The translations under genes were made by a program, and so were the position numbers. This document shows positions 31,462-38,855 of a DNA stretch of 64,000 bases, one piece after another. The notes under the pieces are model-generated. The model saw nothing but the letters and a program-made list of their open reading frames with translations. It searched no databases and was not told the DNA's origin. The stretch is from a virus, in the IMG/VR virus record IMGVR_UViG_3300030328_003618, positions 1 through 64,000 of that record; one strand, written 5' to 3'. Each line of letters begins with the position of its first letter. The stretch's first letter is position 1.

Positions 31462-31740
31462 ATGGCAAAAACTAGGAAACAGTTTGAAGAATTTCATGCA
31501 AACAATCCTCAAATTTTTAGATTGTTTTGCTATTTTACTAAACAAGTAATTAATGCTGGACATCAAAAATATTCAGCAGAAGCTATCTTTAATCAAATAA
31601 GATGGTATACCACAGTAGAAACTCGTGGTGATGAATACAAAGTAAATAATGATTACAAGCCTTATTATAGTCGTAAATACATGAAAGAATTTAATTCTAA
31701 TGTGTTTAGAGTAAGAGCAAGTGTAGCAGATATTGAATAA
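31462..31740 (+). CDS. Conserved Bacteroidetes-phage hypothetical protein
   Basis: A 92-residue protein matching a recurrent phage pattern: FHANNPQIFRLFCYFTKQV, AEAIFNQIRWYTTVET, then YKVNNDYKPYYSRKYM and a C-terminal FRVR. The family's function is unknown. It starts one base after the exonuclease stop. Confidence 0.65.
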   Translation: MAKTRKQFEEFHANNPQIFRLFCYFTKQVINAGHQKYSAEAIFNQIRWYTTVETRGDEYKVNNDYKPYYSRKYMKEFNSNVFRVRASVADIE

Positions 31741-31744
31741 CCAT

Positions 31745-31782
31745 AAGCGATAATAGTGTAATGCTATTGTCGCTTTTTTTTA
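31745..31782 (+). terminator. Terminator and leader hairpin 18
   Basis: Twelve-base-pair stem AAGCGATAATAG / CTATTGTCGCTT with one wobble, followed by a T run, then AAATTAATT and the ATG at 31791. It combines the leader-hairpin position with an intrinsic-terminator tail. Confidence 0.75.
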
Positions 31783-31790
31783 AATTAATT

Positions 31791-32168
31791 ATGAGAGATA
31801 TTTTAGTTAAAGCAAAAAATATAGACAGTCCTAAAGAATGGATAGTTGGTGTTCCACAATATAATTGGGTAGGTAAAGAAGGTTTAGAATTACAAGAAAT
31901 TAAAAACACTTTAGGCAACGCTTATAATATTGAAAAAGAAACTGTTTGTCAGTTTACTGGATTAAAAGATTCTAAAAAGAACGATATTTTTGAAAACGAT
32001 ATTATTGAAATAACCTATGAAGGCGAAAGTGCTACAAAGTGGGTAGTATATTTTAATAAGATAATGGGAGTTTACAGACTTAAAATGTTTTCTGGACATG
32101 GAGAGAGAATGATATTCCCATTAAACGAAAGAGCAGTTGTAGTTGGTAACATTAAGGATTTAAATTAA
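31791..32168 (+). CDS. YopX-like phage protein
   Basis: A 125-residue protein with the YopX pattern: MRDILVKAKN..., EKETVCQFTGLKDSKKNDIFENDII and a C-terminal beta-rich part ending VVGNIKDLN. YopX proteins are common in phages; their function is unknown. The stop overlaps the J-domain gene by one base. Confidence 0.8.
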   Translation: MRDILVKAKNIDSPKEWIVGVPQYNWVGKEGLELQEIKNTLGNAYNIEKETVCQFTGLKDSKKNDIFENDIIEITYEGESATKWVVYFNKIMGVYRLKMFSGHGERMIFPLNERAVVVGNIKDLN

Positions 32169-32797
32169 TGAAAGACTTATACGAATTATTAGAAGTAGAT
32201 AAGAAAGCTACTAAAGAAGAGATTAAGCTAGCCTATAAACGGCTAGTTAAACTTTTTCATCCAGACTTAGTGCCTGGTAAGGAAAAAGAATTTAAAGCTA
32301 TTAAAGAAGCTTATAACGTGTTGTCTGATGATAGACGTAGGCAAACGTATGATATTACTGGTAGTACAACAGAGATAACTGAAAAGATTAAGATAGAATA
32401 TTTTAAAGCTGTTTTTGATGGTCTTATAGTAAACATTATTACTGAATCTAATTTTCAAACTTTAAGCGATGTCATTGGTGGCTTAAACAAAATGACAATG
32501 AAACTGAAAGAGAAAAAAAAGGATATTGTTAATCAAGTAGATATGCTTACAAGCTTCTATAAGAAAATACACAAAAAGAAAGAGTCCAAGCCACAGTTTT
32601 TTTACGAAAATTTTATATTTAAAATAGAAGAGTTGCAAAAGAACGCAAATGAATTGTCTGTAGAAATTGAAATGTTCGATGAATTAATACAAGAAATACA
32701 CAAGAACCACGATTTTTTCTACTCTTATCAAGACAATCCTAGTTCGGTAACAATGCTAGAAAGATTTCAAGGGAATGAAGATAGAGAGTTAGGCTAA
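32168..32797 (+). CDS. J-domain (DnaJ-like) protein
   Basis: A 209-residue protein with an N-terminal J domain (about 1-66): DLYELLEVDKKATKEEIKLAYK, the HPD tripeptide at 31-33, and FKAIKEAYNVLSDDRRRQTYD. It lacks the Gly/Phe region and zinc fingers; the rest is a helical, coiled-coil domain of its own. J proteins stimulate Hsp70 (DnaK), so this one may recruit the host chaperone for replication or capsid assembly. It is the last gene of the plus-strand block and ends at a terminator. Confidence 0.85.
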   Translation: MKDLYELLEVDKKATKEEIKLAYKRLVKLFHPDLVPGKEKEFKAIKEAYNVLSDDRRRQTYDITGSTTEITEKIKIEYFKAVFDGLIVNIITESNFQTLSDVIGGLNKMTMKLKEKKKDIVNQVDMLTSFYKKIHKKKESKPQFFYENFIFKIEELQKNANELSVEIEMFDELIQEIHKNHDFFYSYQDNPSSVTMLERFQGNEDRELG

Positions 32798-32816
32798 CTA
32801 AGGTTAGCTTTTTTTT
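32793..32816 (+). terminator. Terminator ending the plus-strand block
   Basis: Stem GCTAAC / GTTAGC with a short loop and eight T. It overlaps the stop of the J-domain gene and separates the convergent early and late blocks. Confidence 0.88.
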
Positions 32817-32841
32817 ATTCTATAATGCTAGGGCAGTCGTT

Positions 32842-33063
32842 TTATTTATTAAACTTACGCTTAAATTCATCGTAACTAATATCTAATATCAAAGCCTTAG
32901 TGCTTCCCATTAGATATACAGCAGTTTTAAGTTTAGGTTGAGCCTTTACCTCGGAGCTAGTTTCGACATACCCTCTAAAGTAGGTTACTTTGTCTTTGTT
33001 GATTACATAGTCTTGAGCATCACCTTTCTTATTGACTACTTTTACCTCAATTATTTCTGTCAT
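32842..33063 (-). CDS. Hypothetical small protein, end of late block
   Basis: A 73-residue beta-rich protein with VKVVNKKGDAQDYVINKDKVTYFRGY. Not recognised. It is the last gene of the minus-strand late operon, downstream of the holin-like gene. Confidence 0.6.
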   Translation of the reverse strand: MTEIIEVKVVNKKGDAQDYVINKDKVTYFRGYVETSSEVKAQPKLKTAVYLMGSTKALILDISYDEFKRKFNK

Positions 33064-33095
33064 TTTCTTTTGCTATCTAATTAAAGACGTTAAAA

Positions 33096-33302
33096 TTAAT
33101 TAACGTCTTTAAATAATTCTATAAAAGTTTCTTCACTAATTACACCTAGTAAAGCTAAAATAGCTAAAACTATAGTAACTAATAAAGCTACTTTCTTTCT
33201 ATCGACTCTTAGCTTTCCAATCTTTTCAATACCATCTACAGTTTTTTCTACTGTCTTTGGTTTTAATAAAAAAGACTTAGCTAACCCTAACAACTTTTTC
33301 AT
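33096..33302 (-). CDS. Holin-like single-span membrane protein
   Basis: A 68-residue protein with a basic N-terminal part, one hydrophobic helix (VALLVTIVLAILALLGVI, about 38-55) and a short acidic tail. Size and topology suit a class III-like holin or a holin partner. It lies in the lysis and fibre region, but other small membrane roles are possible. Confidence 0.5.
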   Translation of the reverse strand: MKKLLGLAKSFLLKPKTVEKTVDGIEKIGKLRVDRKKVALLVTIVLAILALLGVISEETFIELFKDVN

Positions 33303-33309
33303 TGCCAGA

Positions 33310-33420
33310 TTATTTTGATTGAGGTCTAATGTACGTATTGTTCTTAGTTCCTCCGTAACTTTTAGGTTTAGTTAAAACTACTAATCCTTTTGTCGGTTTT
33401 TTACTTCCTCCGTATCCCAT
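33310..33420 (-). CDS. Small Gly/Lys-rich peptide (36 aa)
   Basis: A 36-residue basic peptide starting MGYGGSKKPTKG and containing a second KSYGGTKN. It is closely packed between neighbours. The GYGG-K-P pattern resembles small phage peptides of unknown role; the C-terminal YRYGGKK of the protein at 7894-8145 is similar in character. Confidence 0.45.
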   Translation of the reverse strand: MGYGGSKKPTKGLVVLTKPKSYGGTKNNTYIRPQSK

Positions 33421-33449
33421 GATTTAAAATTTAAAAATTAACAATTTAT

Positions 33450-33506
33450 TTAATAACCTGTTTTTGGTGTTGTTTTTGGTTTTTTTGGTTTTTTCTTTTT
33501 TCCCAT
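33450..33506 (-). CDS. Very small Lys/Pro-rich peptide (18 aa)
   Basis: An 18-residue frame MGKKKKPKKPKTTPKTGY, preceded by an A/T-rich leader just after the stop of the next late gene. Such a composition could be accidental in A-rich DNA, so it is uncertain. Confidence 0.3.
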   Translation of the reverse strand: MGKKKKPKKPKTTPKTGY

Positions 33507-33510
33507 AATA

Positions 33511-33867
33511 TTACTTTTTTCCTTTGTCGCACATTGCTTTCATATAACCTTCAATATTGGCAATACCTACTGTTATAGTGTTGACTTCTTTTTCAATATT
33601 ACAAATCTTATTTTCTAGTTTTGTATAAGCTTCATCACAATTTTGCTTATAAGAATCTATTTTCTTTTCTGAATCAGAAACATGTTCAACTAGTTTTTCT
33701 TTTAGTTCTTTGTTTAGTCTTGTGTTCATAGAAGTTTTGTTTTTTATATTATACCAAAAACCAACAAGCGATCCTACAAAAATAACTAATTGAGCAACTA
33801 CCATAATCGGTAAATCAACATCTGTAACCGAAACATTACTTGTAGCATTAAGTAAAAAAAAATTCAT
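33511..33867 (-). CDS. Membrane-anchored coiled-coil protein (spanin/holin-like)
   Basis: A 118-residue protein with a short periplasmic N-terminus, one transmembrane helix (MVVAQLVIFVGSLVGFWYNI, about 22-41) and a long coiled coil (about 50-118). This topology occurs in inner-membrane spanins and XhlA-like lysis proteins. It lies upstream of the holin-like gene in the same transcript. The role is inferred from topology and position. Confidence 0.55.
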   Translation of the reverse strand: MNFFLLNATSNVSVTDVDLPIMVVAQLVIFVGSLVGFWYNIKNKTSMNTRLNKELKEKLVEHVSDSEKKIDSYKQNCDEAYTKLENKICNIEKEVNTITVGIANIEGYMKAMCDKGKK

Positions 33868-33900
33868 TTCACTAGGTTTTTTTAAAAATAAGTTTTTTAT

Positions 33901-33947
33901 ACTATTATTACTAAATGAAATGTATTTATTATTTCTACGTTAATAGT
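33901..33947 (-). promoter_or_regulatory. Inverted repeat between fibre and lysis genes
   Basis: ACTATTA (33901-33907) and TAATAGT (33941-33947) bracket a 33-base A/T-rich loop in the 104-base gap between genes. It could be a weak terminator or RNA-stability hairpin on the late transcript. Confidence 0.4.
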
Positions 33948-33971
33948 AATATATTGTTTTTAATCAGTCTT

Positions 33972-34637
33972 TTACATTATTGCAAAAAAGTCGCCTCCTG
34001 TTGTATCTACTGAGCTTCCTAGCCCTTTTATCTCTGTCCTATCTAAAGTTAAGTTACCACTAGAACTAGTAGCCCTTACATTAATAGTACCAGCACTATG
34101 ACCAGCATTAGCACTAATTGCACCCGTTGCTACTTGTCTATTAACATTGTGGGTAGTAAAAGTTCTGTTAGTTCCTGTTGGTATCTGTTGAGTAAGAATA
34201 ACATTTACACAGCATGAAGTAATCATAATTAATGAATCCTCTTCTACTGTTATATCTCCACTATGAGGACTTGGCTGTCCTCCCGTTCTTTGTGATGCTC
34301 CTACTCCTCCTGAATCTGTAAAACTTCTAATATGAACACTAACACCATTCCAAACACTAGCACTAAAACTAAGCGTTAATGTATTGCTTCCAGTTGGAGG
34401 ATTCTCTAAATAATAAAAAGCCATTTTTTGACCTAAACCACCTCTATTAATTTGGTACAATTCAGTCATGGCTTGACCTCCATACGTAGCTCCTGTAAAA
34501 TTTCTATTATTAGTCATAGAAAGTTGGACAACAATTAATCCATCACTACCAGTATTTTGAGTATGAGTATAGTTTTTAGAACTAGCTCCAGGAGTAGCAC
34601 TTGAGTTAGTTGTATTTCCTTTAGTAGGAGTTGCCAT
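33972..34637 (-). CDS. Tail fibre/adhesin-like beta-rich protein
   Basis: A 221-residue Ser/Thr/Gly-rich protein made of repeating beta strands (YTHTQNTGSDGLIVVQLSM, GGQAMTELYQINRG, LTLSFSASVWNGVSVHIRSF). Such beta-sandwich modules occur in phage receptor-binding proteins. It starts one base before the end of the preceding gene's region and belongs to a fibre cluster. Confidence 0.6.
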   Translation of the reverse strand: MATPTKGNTTNSSATPGASSKNYTHTQNTGSDGLIVVQLSMTNNRNFTGATYGGQAMTELYQINRGGLGQKMAFYYLENPPTGSNTLTLSFSASVWNGVSVHIRSFTDSGGVGASQRTGGQPSPHSGDITVEEDSLIMITSCCVNVILTQQIPTGTNRTFTTHNVNRQVATGAISANAGHSAGTINVRATSSSGNLTLDRTEIKGLGSSVDTTGGDFFAIM

Positions 34638-34919
34638 TTATAACTGATTTATATTAGTTACCTCTATTAAACCTAAATCTTCTGTATTATCAACTTGAGT
34701 TCTAGCTTCATGTACAAAAGGAAAATCAGCAAAAAATGTACTAATACTAACAATACCTAATTCAATTTTTGTTTTGTTTTCTCCTATAAACTTACCTAGA
34801 GAAGAATCGTAATCTTCATTAATTTGATTAATGATATTAACGTCTTCAGTATGACCTACATCGGTATATTTAAGGCTATCAGTTCCTTCTAATTCTATTT
34901 TAGAAATAATTGTTATCAT
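34638..34919 (-). CDS. Hypothetical structural protein
   Basis: A 93-residue acidic protein with ELGIVSISTFFADFPFVHEARTQ. Not recognised. It fits tightly between fibre-like genes and may be a fibre chaperone or adaptor; that is inference from position. Confidence 0.55.
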   Translation of the reverse strand: MITIISKIELEGTDSLKYTDVGHTEDVNIINQINEDYDSSLGKFIGENKTKIELGIVSISTFFADFPFVHEARTQVDNTEDLGLIEVTNINQL

Positions 34920-34920
34920 A

Positions 34921-35265
34921 TTATTCTTCTTCTACTAGTGCAACATTAGCAACGTCAATACCAAAAGTATCAGCAATAATCTTTCTTTGATCTTCTGCAT
35001 AAGTAGCTATTGACCATGTTGGAACATCGCTAACTGGATAAGTAAAGTTTTTTAACCTTTCTCCTTCCTTCTCTGCCTTGAAAAAATACTTTCCTTCGTT
35101 ATATGCTTCAGAAGAAACATACACGTTGTATTCAACCTTTAACAGCCCATCGTTTACAACTCCTTTATCTGATACAGCAACCTTAATAATTGGATTTGTG
35201 AATGTAGTTCCAAAGTCTGCAACTAAATCTCCTGTAATTTGATAATGTATTTTATTCTTAATCAT
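34921..35265 (-). CDS. Hypothetical structural protein
   Basis: A 114-residue beta-rich protein (IHYQITGDLVADFGTTFTNPIIKVAVSDKGV). I start at 35265; a longer frame would overlap the previous gene by 23 bases. Ends in an acidic tail (VALVEEE). Possibly a fibre accessory protein. Confidence 0.6.
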   Translation of the reverse strand: MIKNKIHYQITGDLVADFGTTFTNPIIKVAVSDKGVVNDGLLKVEYNVYVSSEAYNEGKYFFKAEKEGERLKNFTYPVSDVPTWSIATYAEDQRKIIADTFGIDVANVALVEEE

Positions 35266-35284
35266 CTCTTTTATATTTATATAT

Positions 35285-36424
35285 TTATGCTTCTTGTTGT
35301 ACTGCAATTACATCCCACTTAGTATCTGTTGAATTATATTTACATCCTACGTATGTGAGTTTGTTTGCTACTGTTGTTGTTGGTAATGTTACTCCTATTG
35401 CTCTGAAAATAGCATTCCATGTTAATGTTCTTGCGGTTCCATCGTCCTTAAATCTAAATACTAAATCTTGGCTTTGTACTGGTGTTCCTGTTGGCGCTGC
35501 TAAAGTTGTGTTAGCTGACATAGCCGTTAAAACTCCATCAGTTTCCTCATCAGCATTAATTGTAAACGTTGCCGAGTTGGTAGCTTCTTGGACACTTGGA
35601 AGTAATAAGGCATCTTCTATTTTAGCCCCGTTATACCCTTTCATTGTGCCATTATCTAACCATTCCCAAGTTTTATTTGGTGTTGTGTCATTGTCATATA
35701 AAGCTAATGTTATGCCCGTAGTTGTGCCTGCTCCTTTTATTGCAGTGCGGTCTTGTAGACTTATTTTTTCGCCATCTATGTCATCTCCTCCTCCGACGTT
35801 AAAGCCTCGTCCAGTAACTCCCTCAATAAAAAAACAAGCTTGAGCTGCACCATCCCCGTTTCTTATCCAATGACTTTTTACATTGTTTTTAGTCATTATC
35901 CATTGTTGATAAACATTGGTAACGGTTTGCTCTATTCTGTCCGTAATATCGCTATTTGTTGCTAGGTGTCTAAATTGTTGTGTTGCAATGTCTGAAACGT
36001 TATTTGCAAGCGTTAAGCCTTGCGTTCCTGCTCGATTTTCTATTTTAGCTATTGCGGTTGTATAGTCTGAGGTCGAAATAAAGTAACCTCTTGAATTTAG
36101 ATTAAAAACTTCATTTCCACTTAATCCTAAAACCTTAAAAATGGCAGGTGCAGCAGTTCCCGTACTAAAAACGTTTCGAGAATCTAAAACAATACCAACG
36201 GGCGCTGTTGTTGTTGTTGTTCCCGCGTCAAATGTTAAAACTTTAGTGTCTAAGCTAACTGTTCTATCTGATGTTACTGTATCATCAGCAGTATAAATGG
36301 TATCACCACCACTACTAGCATTTCCTAGCTGACTTGCAGGAACTTGACCTGAATTATCAAGTGTAGCAACACCATTATTAGCACCTTTTTCACTTGTTGT
36401 TATGTAATCTCCTATCTTTCTCAT
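35285..36424 (-). CDS. Tail fibre protein
   Basis: A 379-residue protein. The N-terminus RKIGDYITTSEKGANNGVATLDNSGQVP is the typical attachment repeat (GVATLDxxGKVP) of phage tail fibres; the rest is beta-rich with Thr/Asn repeats and a C-terminal head-like domain (RFKDDGTARTLTWNAIFRAIG). It is likely part of the host-recognition apparatus. No intramolecular chaperone is visible. Confidence 0.75.
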   Translation of the reverse strand: MRKIGDYITTSEKGANNGVATLDNSGQVPASQLGNASSGGDTIYTADDTVTSDRTVSLDTKVLTFDAGTTTTTAPVGIVLDSRNVFSTGTAAPAIFKVLGLSGNEVFNLNSRGYFISTSDYTTAIAKIENRAGTQGLTLANNVSDIATQQFRHLATNSDITDRIEQTVTNVYQQWIMTKNNVKSHWIRNGDGAAQACFFIEGVTGRGFNVGGGDDIDGEKISLQDRTAIKGAGTTTGITLALYDNDTTPNKTWEWLDNGTMKGYNGAKIEDALLLPSVQEATNSATFTINADEETDGVLTAMSANTTLAAPTGTPVQSQDLVFRFKDDGTARTLTWNAIFRAIGVTLPTTTVANKLTYVGCKYNSTDTKWDVIAVQQEA

Positions 36425-36433
36425 AATTTATTT

Positions 36434-36796
36434 TTATGATGTTTCAGTTATTCTAGCATTTCCATTTACAGAAGCCCAAACACCATGCAAAATACCGTTG
36501 TATTTGTCAACAATAAGAGATTCGTTAGGACTTAAACTAATAGTATAATCAGAAGTAGTAGCACCAGTACCTAATTTAATATACAAAATAGCTGTACTAT
36601 CGTTTGTAATAACAGCTTCTACTCTATTTGCATTAGCAGCTAATAGTTGAACAGAAGTTGCACTAGAAGCAACGCTAGACGTTACAGAAGAACTTGCAGA
36701 ACCTCCCCCACCAGATACACTAATAAGGTTTGATACTAATCGATTGTTTTCTTGAACTAAAAACTCTAATGGAGTTCTTGGGGTTAAATTTCCCAT
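36434..36796 (-). CDS. Small tail protein with beta domain
   Basis: A 120-residue protein. After a Gly/Ser linker, residues 40-120 match a recurrent phage tail/neck domain: SATSVQLLAANANRVEAVITNDSTAILYIKLG, then ISLSPNESLIVD and GVWASVNGNARIT. It may tie fibres to the tail. Confidence 0.7.
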   Translation of the reverse strand: MGNLTPRTPLEFLVQENNRLVSNLISVSGGGGSASSSVTSSVASSATSVQLLAANANRVEAVITNDSTAILYIKLGTGATTSDYTISLSPNESLIVDKYNGILHGVWASVNGNARITETS

Positions 36797-36802
36797 AGCA
36801 AT

Positions 36803-37621
36803 TTATTTAAGTTTAATTATACCGTAATTGCCATTGGATAAATTTCGTTTTCTTTTACAAAGTTCATAACCTTCTCGGCTACCTTCGTCATTTGTATTAC
36901 CTTCTATACAAGAGGCAACACTTTCTTCTACCTTTTCTATAACACCAATGTGCCTTGCTCGGTTATCAGACTTTCTAATAACCAAAAATAAATCCCCTAA
37001 TTCGGGAACTACCTCTCCTTTCTTTAACTCTTCGGGAGAGTAATATGTTGCAGTAGTGCTATCTTTTATAGCGTACTGTTTTGTTTCTTCACACGACCAA
37101 GACCACTTCATAATGTCTTTCATATCTATTCCTAAAGAAGCGCATGAATGATCTAATGCAGTCGATACAACACCATTACACCAAGCAGCCCATTCTCCTT
37201 CATTACCTTTCATAAACGCTCTTACCCAAGGTCCAGAATTAGGATGAATTTCTGTAGGATGCTCTTCGCAAAATTGTTGCATATATTGAACAAGCCTTTG
37301 TTTAACATCAATCTCTCCTTCAACTTCTCTAAATGCCCTTCTCATAGGAGCTACTAAACGTAGCCAAGTAGTTGTATCTACTTGACCAGTTTGTTCAATG
37401 TTTTTTAACGATTGAAATTCTTTTACAGCAGAAGCAGTTGCTTTGCCATACCAATCGTCTATATCAACACGAGTGCTAAATTTAGGAGAATGATACCTAT
37501 GTAGGTTTAACCATTCTTGAACTTTTTTAGCCCAACCATCTTTTTTAGTTCCAACCTCTATAATGTCTTTAGGAGGTTTTAACTCGGCTAAGTAATCAGT
37601 TCTATTTAACAACTCTTCCAT
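36803..37621 (-). CDS. Endolysin: peptidoglycan-binding plus CHAP-like amidase
   Basis: A 272-residue lysis enzyme. Residues about 25-90 form a peptidoglycan-binding domain (WYGKATASAVKEFQSLKNIEQTGQVD). The C-terminal part is NlpC/CHAP-like, with Cys148 in EWAAWCNGVVS, His224 in RARHIGVIEKV and a polar residue in CIEGNTND (about 238-245), a Cys-His-polar triad. It would cut peptide bonds in host peptidoglycan. No signal peptide is seen, so export would depend on a holin. It lies between fibre and structural genes, apart from the holin candidates. Confidence 0.85.
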   Translation of the reverse strand: MEELLNRTDYLAELKPPKDIIEVGTKKDGWAKKVQEWLNLHRYHSPKFSTRVDIDDWYGKATASAVKEFQSLKNIEQTGQVDTTTWLRLVAPMRRAFREVEGEIDVKQRLVQYMQQFCEEHPTEIHPNSGPWVRAFMKGNEGEWAAWCNGVVSTALDHSCASLGIDMKDIMKWSWSCEETKQYAIKDSTTATYYSPEELKKGEVVPELGDLFLVIRKSDNRARHIGVIEKVEESVASCIEGNTNDEGSREGYELCKRKRNLSNGNYGIIKLK

Positions 37622-37623
37622 TT

Positions 37624-38085
37624 TTACTTTGATAGAAAGTCTACTAAAATAGTAAAACTTCTATTTTTTTGAGGATTAATACTCAATGCTTCAAAAGCAG
37701 ACTTGTCTACTTTATGTAAATCTAAATCTTCAATAGGAGCATTTAAATATTTAGTCATTTCACTTTGATATTTTTGCTCTTCGTCTTCTCCTTTAAAAAC
37801 AAATCTGTTAGGATTTCCATTTGCTTCTTCTTCAGAAATAAGTTTAACAGAACCATCTTCGTTCTTTTCAACAAACTCATCTAAAAGCTCCATTTGTTTC
37901 CTTCTGTAACTATTAGCAATAGACTCAAATTTAGCTTCGTTTTTACCTAAAGCGTAAAGCATTTTACCACTTACCGTTGGCGTTGAATTTAATAAATCAA
38001 CTACTGCTCTTCCTAAAATTAAAACAATTTCGTTTGTAATCTGTTGCTCTTCTTGCACTTCTTGTGCCTCTGCAATTACTTCCAT
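37624..38085 (-). CDS. Hypothetical acidic protein
   Basis: A 153-residue acidic protein with a Gln/Glu-rich N-terminus and KFESIANSYRRKQMELLDEF in the middle. Not recognised. It is separated from the endolysin by two bases. Confidence 0.6.
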   Translation of the reverse strand: MEVIAEAQEVQEEQQITNEIVLILGRAVVDLLNSTPTVSGKMLYALGKNEAKFESIANSYRRKQMELLDEFVEKNEDGSVKLISEEEANGNPNRFVFKGEDEEQKYQSEMTKYLNAPIEDLDLHKVDKSAFEALSINPQKNRSFTILVDFLSK

Positions 38086-38116
38086 TTTCTTTTTCTTTTA
38101 AATTAAAAATTAACTA

Positions 38117-38133
38117 TTCACTAAAATAGTGAA
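38117..38133 (-). promoter_or_regulatory. Intercistronic hairpin in the late block
   Basis: Perfect 7-bp stem (TTCACTA / TAGTGAA) with a 3-base loop in the 55-base gap between two late genes. It lacks a downstream T run on the minus strand, so it may be an RNA processing or stability element. Confidence 0.5.
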
Positions 38134-38140
38134 AAAAACA

Positions 38141-38851
38141 TTATGGTCTAACATGCTCCATACTAACATATGATAGTTCAAAAACATCTGAAGCGTCTTC
38201 TCTTAAAGCTGTAAAATCAATAACTAATTCGTGTGATGATAAATCAGCCATTGCTACATTATTACTACTTATATTAAAAGGAAAATAATCTAACCTACTT
38301 TTTGCGTAAATATTAAAATGCAATATAGTATTACTTACTTTTGTAATTTCTACATTAATCCAAAATTGATCTAAAACAGTATTTCCAGCAGAAACATTCC
38401 AAATTAAAAAATTAGTTGGAGTAGTGTAAATTCCTGCAGAATCTTTACCATAAACTCTAGCGTCAATATCTAATTTACCAGTTGTAGCTACAGTGCTCAT
38501 TTTACCTGTATAAACAACTCTTATCATTTCGTTGTTTTTAAGATTGTTAATACCAGTAAACTCAACTAAATTTAAAGTTTGCCTAACATTTATTGCGTTT
38601 GTTAAAGCGTGGTCTCTACTAGTGTGAGCTAAATAACTTTGAGGTTTAGAAACAACACACAATTTATCTAATATTTTTTGCAAAACAGTATTAAAGCTAT
38701 CATCTGTTGCTACATCAATTGAACTGTCAATAGAACAAGATTTACTAGGACCATCGTATTTTAGATTTCCAGTTACTTGTGCATTTTTTGCATTGCTATC
38801 TAAATTATCTGTGCAATTACCATCTGAACTGCCACATCCACAATCACTCAT
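38141..38851 (-). CDS. Structural protein with Cys-rich N-terminus
   Basis: A 236-residue protein beginning MSDCGCGSSDGNC, followed by a short helical part with DKLCVV and a beta-sandwich-like C-terminal domain. Clustered cysteines are shared with the two following proteins (489 and 303 aa), suggesting one assembly. It may be a virion adaptor or decoration protein; function inferred. Confidence 0.6.
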   Translation of the reverse strand: MSDCGCGSSDGNCTDNLDSNAKNAQVTGNLKYDGPSKSCSIDSSIDVATDDSFNTVLQKILDKLCVVSKPQSYLAHTSRDHALTNAINVRQTLNLVEFTGINNLKNNEMIRVVYTGKMSTVATTGKLDIDARVYGKDSAGIYTTPTNFLIWNVSAGNTVLDQFWINVEITKVSNTILHFNIYAKSRLDYFPFNISSNNVAMADLSSHELVIDFTALREDASDVFELSYVSMEHVRP

Positions 38852-38855
38852 ATTT

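Noticed and set aside
35355-35843. 162-residue plus-strand frame opposite the tail fibre gene
   Set aside because: It is antisense to a convincing fibre protein, has no leader, and its composition mirrors the opposite strand.
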